Source: Rummeliibacillus sp963792445
Lineage (GTDB): Bacteria; Bacillota; Bacilli; Bacillales_A; Planococcaceae
DNA length: 64,000 nucleotides
Assembly (NCBI GenBank): GCA_963792445.1
Contig: CAWBWO010000017.1
Coordinates: 124,001 to 188,000 of the forward strand
Direction of reading: 5' to 3'
Shown piece after piece: positions 56,236 to 64,000 of the stretch (its first letter is position 1; every line of letters begins with the position of its first letter). Both the position numbers and the translations under genes were made by a program. The notes under the pieces are model-generated. The model saw only the letters and a program-made list of their open reading frames with translations, made no database searches and was not told where the DNA came from.

Positions 56236-58068
56236 TTATTTTTTTTCGTCTACTTCAGTGAAGTCTGCGTCAACTACACCGTCGTCTTTTTTATCTGTTG
56301 CTTGGCCTTCTGCACCAGCTTGAGCTTGTTGTGCTTCAGCAGCTTTTTGATATACTTTCATAATTAATGGTTGAAGAATACCTTCTAATTTTTCTTTATG
56401 CAGTTTTGATACCTTCGATTTCGCCTGCTTCAAGAGCTTTTTGTAATTCTTCTTTTGCGTCATAACTGATTTCTTTTCGTCTTCAGTAATTTGATCGCCT
56501 AAATCAGTGATTGTTTTGTCCACTTGGAAGACTAATTGATCTGCTTCGTTTTTAAGATCAACTTCTTCTTTACGTTTTTTATCAGCTTCTGCATTTGCTT
56601 CTGCTTCTTTAACCATACGATCGATTTCTTCTTCAGATAAACCTGAGTCAGATTGAATTGTAATATTTTGTTCTTTTTGAGTTCCTAGGTCTTTTGCTTT
56701 TACATTAACGATACCGTTTTTGTCAATATCGAAAGTTACTTCGATTTGAGGAATACCACGTGGAGCTGGTGGAATATCAGTTAATTGGAAACGACCTAAT
56801 GTTTTGTTATCAGCAGCCATTGAACGTTCACCTTGTAATACGTGAATGTCTACAGCAGGTTGGTTATCTGCAGCTGTTGAGAATACTTGTGATTTTGAAG
56901 TTGGGATTGTTGTGTTACGATCGATTAATTTTGTGAACACACCACCCATTGTTTCAATACCAAGTGATAGTGGAGTTACGTCAAGAAGAACAACGTCTTT
57001 TACATCACCAGTTAATACGCCACCTTGTACTGCTGCACCCATTGCAACTACTTCATCTGGGTTTACACCTTTATGAGGTTCTTTACCTGTTGCTTTTTTA
57101 ACTGCTTCTTGTACTGCAGGAATACGAGTAGAACCACCAACAAGGATTACTTGGTCGATATCTGCAGCAGAAAGTCCAGCATCACTTAGTGCTTGGCGAG
57201 TTGGAACCATTGTACGTTCTACTAAATCAGAAGTAATTTCGTTAAATTTTGCTCGAGTTAGTGATACTTCTAAATGTAATGGGCCAGCTTCTCCAGCTGT
57301 GATGAATGGTAATGAGATTTGAGTAGTTGTTACACCAGATAATTCTTTTTTCGCTTTTTCAGCAGCGTCTTTTAAACGTTGTAATGCCATTTTATCTTGT
57401 GATAAATCAATACCATTTTCTTTTTTGAATTCTGCTACTAAGTAGTCGATAATTTTTTGGTCAAAGTCATCGCCACCTAGACGGTTATCCCCTGCAGTTG
57501 CTAGTACTTCAAAGACACCATCGCCAAGTTCAAGGATAGATACGTCAAATGTACCACCACCAAGGTCAAATACTAATACTTTTTGATCTTGATCCATTTT
57601 TTCTAAGCCATAAGCAAGTGCTGCAGCTGTTGGTTCATTAATAATACGTTCAACTTCAAGACCTGCGATTTTACCAGCGTCTTTTGTTGCTTGACGTTGT
57701 GCATCGTTAAAGTAAGCAGGAACAGTAATTACTGCTTTTGTAACTTTTTCACCAAGATAATCTTCAGCATATTCTTTTAAATGAGTAAGAATCATAGCTG
57801 AAATTTCTTGTGGAGTATATTCTTTATCTTCAACTTTTACTTTGTAGTCAGTACCCATATGACGTTTAATAGAAATAATTGTATTTGGGTTTGTAATTGA
57901 TTGACGTTTTGCTACTTCACCCACTTGGCGTTCACCATTTTTAAATGCTACAACAGATGGAGTTGTACGAGCGCCTTCTTTGTTTGCGATAACTATAGGT
58001 TCGCCACCTTCTAATACAGATACGCAAGAGTTAGTAGTACCTAAGTCAATACCAATAATTTTACTCAT
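56236..58068 (-). CDS. dnaK: Chaperone DnaK (Hsp70), with a compensating double frameshift
   Basis: The main Hsp70: ATPase domain (1-350; IGIDLGTTNSCVSV, VFDLGGGTFDVSIL), substrate domain and helical lid. Length 610 is normal. Residues 536-557 (MTQKKNYKKLL...) do not look like DnaK, but the next frame reads DAKEELQKALEAGEIEGIKTA, exactly the expected lid helix. A missing base at about 56462 and an extra base at about 56398 explain it. AGGAGG precedes the ATG. Between grpE and dnaJ; under CIRCE control through hrcA. Confidence 0.95.
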   Translation of the reverse strand: MSKIIGIDLGTTNSCVSVLEGGEPIVIANKEGARTTPSVVAFKNGERQVGEVAKRQSITNPNTIISIKRHMGTDYKVKVEDKEYTPQEISAMILTHLKEYAEDYLGEKVTKAVITVPAYFNDAQRQATKDAGKIAGLEVERIINEPTAAALAYGLEKMDQDQKVLVFDLGGGTFDVSILELGDGVFEVLATAGDNRLGGDDFDQKIIDYLVAEFKKENGIDLSQDKMALQRLKDAAEKAKKELSGVTTTQISLPFITAGEAGPLHLEVSLTRAKFNEITSDLVERTMVPTRQALSDAGLSAADIDQVILVGGSTRIPAVQEAVKKATGKEPHKGVNPDEVVAMGAAVQGGVLTGDVKDVVLLDVTPLSLGIETMGGVFTKLIDRNTTIPTSKSQVFSTAADNQPAVDIHVLQGERSMAADNKTLGRFQLTDIPPAPRGIPQIEVTFDIDKNGIVNVKAKDLGTQKEQNITIQSDSGLSEEEIDRMVKEAEANAEADKKRKEEVDLKNEADQLVFQVDKTITDLGDQITEDEKKSVMTQKKNYKKLLKQAKSKVSKLHKEKLEGILQPLIMKVYQKAAEAQQAQAGAEGQATDKKDDGVVDADFTEVDEKK

Positions 58069-58111
58069 TTTATTTTCCTCCTAGATTTCACTCATCTTTT
58101 AATTATGTGAT

Positions 58112-58699
58112 TTATTCATTAACTTTAACCATTGCTGGTCGTAGCACACGATCTTTTAGCATATACCCTTTTTGCAATTCTTGTAGGATTGCTCCTGCTT
58201 CTTTTGTTTCATCCTTTTCTTGCATTACTGCATGATGGATGTTTGGATCAAAAGTAGTGTCTATTGTTGCAATTGGTTCTAAGCCTTCTTTTTTTGTTGC
58301 TTCTATTAATGAACGGTACACCATGTCAATTCCTTGTTTCATTGACTTGGCATCTTCCGTTGTTGCCTCAACTTGTAAAGCACGTTCAAAATTATCTAGA
58401 ACAGGAAGTAAATCTGTAAGTAAATTTTGTGCGCGATATTTTTCTTGTGCTACACGATCAATTTGATTGCGACGTTTTAAGTTGTCGAAATCAGCTCGTA
58501 AGCGTAAATAACGTTCTTCTTGTTCTGCTAGCTTTTCATTTAACAGCGCTAGTTCGTCTGGTTTATCAACTTCTTCTGTGCCTTCAACTGTTTCTTCTAC
58601 AGTTGCTTGTTGTTCAGCTGTCTTTTCATCTGCTACTGTTTCTTCAGTAGTTTCTTCGTTTTCAACTAGCTGTTCTTTTTCTTCATTTGCTTTAGACAA
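58112..58699 (-). CDS. grpE: Nucleotide exchange factor GrpE
   Basis: A 195-residue cofactor that swaps ADP for ATP on DnaK. An acidic, Glu/Thr-rich N-terminal tail (1-55) precedes the long dimeric coiled coil and the beta domain ending GYMLKDRVLRPAMVKV. TTG start with GAGGAGG nine bases before; an ATG nearby is out of frame. Second gene of the heat-shock operon. Confidence 0.94.
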   Translation of the reverse strand: MSKANEEKEQLVENEETTEETVADEKTAEQQATVEETVEGTEEVDKPDELALLNEKLAEQEERYLRLRADFDNLKRRNQIDRVAQEKYRAQNLLTDLLPVLDNFERALQVEATTEDAKSMKQGIDMVYRSLIEATKKEGLEPIATIDTTFDPNIHHAVMQEKDETKEAGAILQELQKGYMLKDRVLRPAMVKVNE

Positions 58700-58723
58700 T
58701 TGTTCATCCTCCTCTAATGTCGG

Positions 58724-59749
58724 TCACTTGCTTCTTTTTGAAAATTGGCTAGATAAGCCATTACTCATGAAGTCTAGTATGGAAACTACTCGTTTGTAAT
58801 CCATACGTGTTGGACCGATGATAGCAATAGACCCTGTTAGCCCTTCACCAACTGAATATGACGCAGTAATAACACTACAATCTTCCATCGCTAAATGCTG
58901 ATTTTCTGAGCCTATACGGATATGAATTCCCGTTTCATGTAATGGGAAAATCGATTGTATTTGGTTCGTTTTCTCCATTAGTTCCATTAGCATTCGGACT
59001 TTGTTTAAGTCATGGAATTCTGGTTGGTTAAGCATATTCGTTTTTCCACCATAATATATTTTACCTTCACTTTGATAATTGTTTATATCAAAGATAGACG
59101 AAAGTAGGCCACCATAGGTACCTAGATGCTGTTTAATCATTGAAGCTACCTCTTGCTCAAGCTTATTATGAAACTGCTCAAGCGGAACACCGACAAGTCG
59201 CTCATTTAATATGTTAACGACTTTCTCAATATCCGATGGAGAATAGTCTTTCGGAACAGAGATTAAGCGGTTTTCAACATGTCCATTATTCGTTACGATA
59301 ATCGCCACTGCAGAATCAGCAGTTAATGGCACAATTGAAAAATGTTTTACTTTATGAAGCTGAACATCTGGCCCTAAAATAATGGAAGTATAAGTCGTCA
59401 AGTCAGATAAAATATCAGCTGATTTACGAATAACTTGTTCCGTTTCTATCATCCGATCTTGGAATACGGATTGGATGGTTTTGATATCTTGAGTATTAAT
59501 AACTTGAGGCTTTAACAAATGATCGACATAAAATCTATAACCTTTTTCAGACGGAATACGTCCAGAAGAAGTATGTGTTTTTTCTAAGTAACCTAGTTCC
59601 TCTAAATCAGCCATTTCGTTTCGAATAGTTGCGGCACTAAACGTCATGCCTTCCTTCTTCGCAATCTGGCGAGATCCAACAGGTTGTGCAGTCACTATGA
59701 AGTCATCTATAATAACTTGCAATATTTGAAGTTGTCGATTTGTAAGCAT
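58724..59749 (-). CDS. hrcA: Heat-inducible repressor HrcA
   Basis: A 341-residue repressor of class I heat-shock genes. The N-terminal winged helix (LTNRQLQILQVIIDDFI, then SAATIRNEMADLEELGYLEKTHTSSGRIPSEKGYRFYVD) binds CIRCE; the middle GAF-like domain and insert follow. The ATG at 59749 has GAGGTGATAATC. First gene of hrcA-grpE-dnaK-dnaJ-prmA-rsmE-mtaB, autoregulated via the CIRCE element at 59768-59794. Confidence 0.96.
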   Translation of the reverse strand: MLTNRQLQILQVIIDDFIVTAQPVGSRQIAKKEGMTFSAATIRNEMADLEELGYLEKTHTSSGRIPSEKGYRFYVDHLLKPQVINTQDIKTIQSVFQDRMIETEQVIRKSADILSDLTTYTSIILGPDVQLHKVKHFSIVPLTADSAVAIIVTNNGHVENRLISVPKDYSPSDIEKVVNILNERLVGVPLEQFHNKLEQEVASMIKQHLGTYGGLLSSIFDINNYQSEGKIYYGGKTNMLNQPEFHDLNKVRMLMELMEKTNQIQSIFPLHETGIHIRIGSENQHLAMEDCSVITASYSVGEGLTGSIAIIGPTRMDYKRVVSILDFMSNGLSSQFSKRSK

Positions 59750-59767
59750 GATTATCACCTCTCGTTG

Positions 59768-59794
59768 TTAGCACTCAACATAAGGGAGTGCTAA
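59768..59794 (-). promoter_or_regulatory. CIRCE element (HrcA operator)
   Basis: A perfect match to the consensus: TTAGCACTC (59768-59776), a 9-base spacer, then GAGTGCTAA (59786-59794). It overlaps the transcription start region of the promoter at 59805-59833, so HrcA binding should block it. Confidence 0.98.
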
Positions 59795-59804
59795 TACAAT
59801 AATT

Positions 59805-59833
59805 AATTTATCACCTCTACAAAATCATGTCAA
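59805..59833 (-). promoter_or_regulatory. Sigma-A promoter of the hrcA operon
   Basis: On the minus strand a perfect -35 TTGACA (59828-59833) and -10 TAAATT (59805-59810), spacer 17. Confidence 0.9.
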
Positions 59834-59848
59834 TGAAAATGCATTTGA

Positions 59849-60982
59849 TTACAGTAAAAATTCTTCAAATACTTCATTTCCAACAAAACGCCCTTTTCGA
59901 GTTAGCTGAATAGTATCATCATCTATCAATATCAGGCCCTTTTTCTTGAGCTCATGTAATTGTTTTTCATAAATACTTTCGATTGTACAATTAAACTTTT
60001 CGTAAAAATGCTTTTTACTAACTCCTGCTGTTTTGCGCAGCCCCAAAAAGAGTTCTTCCTCAATCTTTTCTTGCTTTGTTTCAATATGTGTTTCATGAAT
60101 TGGTTTAATTCCATCAGCGATTGCAGCCATGTATTTTTTTAGTGGACCATGGTTTGAGTAACGTATACCATTAATATACCCATGAGCACCTGCACCAAAC
60201 CCTGCATATTCGTCATTATCCCAGTAGATTCGATTATGAATGGATGAATACCCTTCTTTACTAAAATTGCTTATTTCATATTGATGTAATCCATGCTTTT
60301 CCATTTCTTTCATCAATACATCATACATTTCTGCTTCAGTATCTTCACCTGGTAGTCGAAGTTTTCTTTTTGCCATTAGGTTATAGAAAATAGTCTTCGG
60401 CTCAACAATTAGTGAGTAAGCAGAATAATGAGGAAGTTGAAGTGAAAAAGCGATTTCAAGCGTTTCTCTCCATTGTTGCATCGTTTGTCCTGGTAATCCG
60501 TACATTAAGTCAATACTAATATTTTCGAATCCAATCTTTTTTGCTTCTTCAATTGCACTAAAAACTTGGGTTTTTGAATGGGTTCTACCTAAATTCGTCA
60601 ATAATTCTTGTTGAAACGCTTGAACCCCCATGCTAAGTCTATTGACGCCACCTTGATAAAGCACCTGTAACTTTTCCTTCGTCAATTCATCAGGATTTGC
60701 TTCTGAAGTAAATTCTGTAACATGTGTCATCGGTATATACATTCGAATTAACTCTAATAGTCTATTCAATTGAGCATGCGATAATGATGTGGGTGTACCT
60801 CCACCTAAAAAAATAGTTTCAATATTAGAAAAATCATGTTCTTGGCTCCATAAGCGAATTTCTTCACCTAATGATTCAATATATTCGTCGACTGGCTGGT
60901 TTTTAAAAAACACTTTGTTGAAGTCGCAATAGTTGCAAATCTGATGGCAAAACGGGATGTGGATATAAATACCTCTAGCCAA
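59849..60982 (-). CDS. hemW: HemW, radical SAM heme chaperone
   Basis: A 377-residue HemW protein (CPO-like radical SAM family, heme-inserting chaperone). CHQICNYCDF is the cluster motif, with GGGTPTSL and SIDLMYGLPGQT following. The extra Cys of true coproporphyrinogen dehydrogenases is absent at this motif. TTG start at 60982 with GAAGG; it gives MARGIYIHIPF. It lies between hrcA and lepA, as in B. subtilis. Confidence 0.92.
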   Translation of the reverse strand: MARGIYIHIPFCHQICNYCDFNKVFFKNQPVDEYIESLGEEIRLWSQEHDFSNIETIFLGGGTPTSLSHAQLNRLLELIRMYIPMTHVTEFTSEANPDELTKEKLQVLYQGGVNRLSMGVQAFQQELLTNLGRTHSKTQVFSAIEEAKKIGFENISIDLMYGLPGQTMQQWRETLEIAFSLQLPHYSAYSLIVEPKTIFYNLMAKRKLRLPGEDTEAEMYDVLMKEMEKHGLHQYEISNFSKEGYSSIHNRIYWDNDEYAGFGAGAHGYINGIRYSNHGPLKKYMAAIADGIKPIHETHIETKQEKIEEELFLGLRKTAGVSKKHFYEKFNCTIESIYEKQLHELKKKGLILIDDDTIQLTRKGRFVGNEVFEEFLL

Positions 60983-61097
60983 TCTAAAACCTTCTTTCAA
61001 GTAAATTCACATAAATTTCATTAGATATAGTTTAATGTATTTCTTGATTTTAGCAAAATAAAAAAGAAACGTTTGTAAAACGCTTCTCATCCATCAT

Positions 61098-61268
61098 TTA
61101 AAAAACTCTATTTAATTGAAGTTTATGGCCTTGGTAGATCTTTTCTGAAGTTTTAAGTTCTTCTAATTTTGTATGCATATGAGTGATATGGCTTTCAAAG
61201 GAGCTTAGCTTATATTCGATTGCAATCATTAATCGTTCAAGACATTCGATATCTTCTTTAAATACCAT
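61098..61268 (-). CDS. Small coiled-coil protein between lepA and hemW, unknown
   Basis: A 56-residue protein that I found by hand, starting ATG at 61268 and ending TAA at 61098. AAGGTG lies seven bases before the ATG. The sequence is helical, with heptad-like Leu/Ile spacing (ECLERLMIAIEYKLSSFESH, then MHTKLEELKTSEKIY). It resembles Spo0E/DUF-type short helical-hairpin proteins in size but lacks the Spo0E S-x-x-x-D motif. No family is assigned. Confidence 0.55.
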   Translation of the reverse strand: MVFKEDIECLERLMIAIEYKLSSFESHITHMHTKLEELKTSEKIYQGHKLQLNRVF

Positions 61269-61421
61269 CCAATCACACCTTTTCGTATTTTAATTCAATT
61301 TCCGTATATACAAATTTTGGTTTCATCAATAGATTTCATTACATTCGAACTAATAGTACATTTATCTATTACTATTGTACCTACAATTTGATTTTCAGTC
61401 CAGGATTTTTTATAAATAAAA

Positions 61422-61463
61422 AAGTGCTATCGCATAAGAATAAAATACTTTGCGATAGCACTT
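61422..61463 (-). terminator. Terminator of lepA
   Basis: A perfect 13-bp stem (61422-61434 with 61451-61463) with a 16-base loop and TTTTTTATTTAT on the minus strand. Confidence 0.92.
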
Positions 61464-61497
61464 ACTATTTTTATTGGTTAATCATTATGGATTCACC

Positions 61498-63333
61498 TTA
61501 TTTTTTAGGTTGATCGTCATCCATTTTCAATACTGCCATGAAAGCTTCTTGAGGAACTTCTACGGAACCTACTTGTTTCATACGTTTTTTACCTTCTTTT
61601 TGTTTTTCAAGAAGTTTACGTTTACGAGAGATATCTCCGCCATAACATTTTGCCAGTACGTTTTTACGCATTGCTTTGATGGTTGAACGTGCGACAATTT
61701 TTTGACCGATTGCTGCTTGTATCGGTACTTCGAATTGTTGACGTGGGATTAGTTCTTTTAGTTTCTCAACAATTATTTTACCACGAGCATATGCAAAGTC
61801 TTTGTGAACGATAAAGCTTAATGCATCGACATGTTCTGCATTTAGTAAAATATCCATCTTCACTAAATTAGATGGTTTATACCCAATTAATTCATAGTCA
61901 AACGATGCATATCCTTTTGTGCTAGATTTAAGTTGGTCAAAGAAATCATAGACGATTTCTGATAGTGGAATTTCATAGAAAATATTCACACGTGTTGTAT
62001 CAATATAATCCATTGTCAAGAAACTACCACGTTTTCGTTGGCAAATTTCCATTACTGCTCCAACATAATCATTTGGCACCATGATATTTGCTTTTACATA
62101 AGGTTCTTCGATACGGTCGATTTTTTGTGGCTCCGGCATCATCGATGGGTTGTCCACTTTTACTTCTTCACCATCTGTCATGTGTACATGATAAATAACA
62201 CTTGGTGCAGTAGTGATTAAATCGATATTAAACTCTCGTTCGATCCGTTCTTGGATAATTTCCATATGAAGCAAACCTAAGAATCCACAACGAAAACCAA
62301 ATCCAAGAGCTTGTGATGTCTCTGGTTCATATTGTAGAGCAGAGTCGTTTAGCTCTAATTTTTCTAATGCATCACGTAAATCATTATAACGTGCTGTATC
62401 GATTGGATATAAACCGCAGTATACCATTGGATTTAATCTACGATAACCAGGTAATGACTCAGACGCTGGATTATTTGCAAATGTAATCGTATCCCCTACA
62501 CGAGTATCACCAACATTTTTAATAGAAGCGGTTAAATATCCTACATCTCCAACTGTTAAAAATTTTGTAGGTGTAATTTTTGGTGTATGTACACCGACTT
62601 CGATGACTTCGAATTCAGCACCTGTTGCCATCATACGAATCTTATCTCCCGGCTTAACAGTACCTTCTACAATTCGAATAGAAGTAATGACACCACGATA
62701 TGCATCATAAACAGAGTCAAAAATAAGTGCTTGTAGTGGTGCTTCTGGGTCTCCAAGTGGTGCTGGAACTTTTTCTACAACTTGTTCTAGAATATCTTCA
62801 ATTCCTATACCAGCTTTTGCTGAAGCTAAGACCGCCTCTGATGCATCTAAACCAATTACATCTTCTATTTCACCACGAACACGCTCTGGATCAGCTGAAG
62901 GAAGGTCAATTTTGTTGATGACTGGCAAAATTTCAAGGTCATTATCTAGTGCTAGGTAAACGTTTGCTAAAGTCTGAGCTTCAATACCTTGTGCAGCATC
63001 AACAACTAAAATTGCCCCTTCACATGCAGCTAAGCTTCTGGAAACTTCATATGTGAAATCGACATGTCCTGGAGTATCGATTAGATGTAAAATATATGTT
63101 TCGCCATTTTTTGCTGTGTAATGTAACTGAACAGCGTTTAATTTTATCGTAATTCCACGTTCTCTTTCTAAATCCATGGAATCTAGAAGTTGTTCTTTCA
63201 TTTCACGTGCAGTCAGTGCATGTGTTTTCTCTAATATACGGTCTGCTAATGTTGATTTTCCGTGGTCAATATGAGCGATAATAGAGAAATTGCGTATATG
63301 TTCTTGACGTTTGATCAGTTCTTCTCGGTTCAT
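61498..63333 (-). CDS. lepA: Elongation factor 4 (LepA)
   Basis: A 611-residue translational GTPase that acts on stalled or assembling ribosomes. G1 AHIDHGKS, G2-G3 with DTPGHVDF and NKIDLP, then EF-G-like domains and the LepA-specific C-terminal domain (CYGGDISRKRKLLEKQKEGKKRMK). The ATG at 63333 has TAGGAGTGG. It follows spoIIP, as in B. subtilis. Confidence 0.97.
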   Translation of the reverse strand: MNREELIKRQEHIRNFSIIAHIDHGKSTLADRILEKTHALTAREMKEQLLDSMDLERERGITIKLNAVQLHYTAKNGETYILHLIDTPGHVDFTYEVSRSLAACEGAILVVDAAQGIEAQTLANVYLALDNDLEILPVINKIDLPSADPERVRGEIEDVIGLDASEAVLASAKAGIGIEDILEQVVEKVPAPLGDPEAPLQALIFDSVYDAYRGVITSIRIVEGTVKPGDKIRMMATGAEFEVIEVGVHTPKITPTKFLTVGDVGYLTASIKNVGDTRVGDTITFANNPASESLPGYRRLNPMVYCGLYPIDTARYNDLRDALEKLELNDSALQYEPETSQALGFGFRCGFLGLLHMEIIQERIEREFNIDLITTAPSVIYHVHMTDGEEVKVDNPSMMPEPQKIDRIEEPYVKANIMVPNDYVGAVMEICQRKRGSFLTMDYIDTTRVNIFYEIPLSEIVYDFFDQLKSSTKGYASFDYELIGYKPSNLVKMDILLNAEHVDALSFIVHKDFAYARGKIIVEKLKELIPRQQFEVPIQAAIGQKIVARSTIKAMRKNVLAKCYGGDISRKRKLLEKQKEGKKRMKQVGSVEVPQEAFMAVLKMDDDQPKK

Positions 63334-63393
63334 GCGTTCCACTCCTATTTAAACTACTAGAATTATAGCAGTGATTCGCCTTATATTGCAATG

Positions 63394-64000
63394 TTATGAT
63401 GATGGTTCGACAAATGCTTCTTCAATCGCTCTTGCTAAAATGGCAATCGAACGATTTAACTCTTCTTCACTATTCGACACCCCACCAAGTTCAATCAAAA
63501 TCATTTTTTTAGACAGGTCCTGATTATAAATTCCATTTACACCCTCGCCGGATTTTTTCATCACACCTCTTGAAATACCTGGCACTAAAGTGTTTAACTT
63601 TTTAGACAACCGTTCTGCATACGCTTCGTTTGCTTGATATTGACTGTTTTCCCCACCAATGATTAGTGCCATTTTAGCGTACGAGCTACCTTTGTAAGTA
63701 GTAGTCGTAATGGCTCTTCCAGCAGAATCTCTATGAATATCCATGATTAAGTCATAATCATGTTGGTTAATCTGTTCTTTTACATAGGGACGGACTGCAT
63801 CATATGCTTGGTAAAATGCCATATTTTGTTGTTTCATCACTTTCATTGTGTCTACATTTAAAATATCTGCATCAATATTATTTTGGTTGAAGTGGTTTTT
63901 GAACATGTCGCCCAAAGATTGGACATTCGCCGTATCACTGTAGACTGTGATGATTTGTTGCCGTTTTTTTAGTATGGGATAATAAGCTTCATGTGAGTGG
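63394..64000 (-). CDS. spoIIP: Stage II sporulation protein P (SpoIIP), partial
   Basis: The C-terminal two-thirds of SpoIIP, the amidase/endopeptidase of the engulfment machine; the reading frame is open to the edge of the window (codon 63999 reads His). HSHEAYYP is the first zinc-binding motif, and IMDIHRDSAGR and LIELGGVSNSEEELNRS follow as the other ligands and catalytic Glu. The N-terminus lies outside. With SpoIID/SpoIIM it remodels the septal wall in the mother cell. Confidence 0.93.
   Translation of the reverse strand, partial: HSHEAYYPILKKRQQIITVYSDTANVQSLGDMFKNHFNQNNIDADILNVDTMKVMKQQNMAFYQAYDAVRPYVKEQINQHDYDLIMDIHRDSAGRAITTTTYKGSSYAKMALIIGGENSQYQANEAYAERLSKKLNTLVPGISRGVMKKSGEGVNGIYNQDLSKKMILIELGGVSNSEEELNRSIAILARAIEEAFVEPSS

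Noticed and set aside
56236..58068. Programmed frameshifting in dnaK
   Set aside because: No slippery site or following structure, and both indels fit sequence errors.
1..64000. Search for CRISPR arrays, tRNA/rRNA genes, IS elements, prophage and toxin-antitoxin pairs
   Set aside because: No repeat-spacer pattern, cloverleaf, transposase, integrase or paired small toxin/antitoxin genes were seen.

Overview
The window is low-GC Firmicutes chromosome. Most of it matches the Bacillus subtilis block running from spoIIP/lepA through hrcA-dnaK, floA, phoH, era, recO, dnaG-sigA, trmK and ispH to nfo and zur. Sporulation genes (spoIIP, yqfC, yqfD, a yqfQ/VrrA-type gene), a CIRCE element, a glycine T-box and a single-chain GlyQS point to an endospore-forming member of Bacillales, probably Planococcaceae (Lysinibacillus/Rummeliibacillus/Solibacillus group). 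The genus is an inference from gene order and protein style. I see no rRNA, tRNA, CRISPR array, IS element, prophage or attachment site.

Layout. 1-3.7 kb: the start of a lipoprotein gene, two small unknown genes, then znuC-znuB-zur (zinc uptake) behind a Zur box. 3.8-6.2 kb: a racemase-like protein and a YtcJ-type amidohydrolase. 6.6-14.5 kb: nfo, cshB, yqfQ, ispH, yqfO, trmK, cccA and an acyl-CoA dehydrogenase. 14.6-20.0 kb: a membrane protein, then ccpN-ppsR-dnaG-sigA, the macromolecular synthesis operon. 20.0-21.8 kb: T-box-controlled glyQS on the opposite strand. 21.8-37.1 kb: an accessory block absent from this place in B. subtilis. It holds Fur-box-controlled feoAB, a fatty-acid degradation operon with its TetR regulator, a small glycine-rich protein, a DUF2268 protease, a methyltransferase, czrA-czcD metal efflux and two small membrane proteins. 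37.3-49.8 kb: recO-era-cdd-dgkA-ybeY-pgpH-phoH-yqfD-yqfC, a charged protein, floA-nfeD, a UbiB-like kinase and rpsU. 49.9-64 kb: deoC, a cell-wall amidase, mtaB-rsmE-prmA-dnaJ-dnaK-grpE-hrcA (heat-shock operon with CIRCE), hemW, a small coiled-coil protein, lepA and spoIIP, which runs off the end.

How it works together. The core block serves replication, transcription, translation, tRNA/rRNA modification and protein folding. The accessory block adds iron(II) uptake, acyl-CoA breakdown and divalent-metal efflux. Zinc, iron and metal-efflux genes each carry a recognisable operator, so metal homeostasis is the best-documented regulatory theme here.

Quality warning. Five genes are broken by single-base insertions (ppsR, glyQS, feoB twice, mtaB, dnaJ), and dnaK has a compensating -1/+1 pair. 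Several are essential or nearly so, and every break is repaired by removing one base. These are most probably sequencing errors; the corrected spans are given as single genes. I found no convincing undescribed system. The best leads are small orphan proteins, a duplicated RNA hairpin arm between dnaK and dnaJ, and a racemase-fold protein lacking its second catalytic cysteine.
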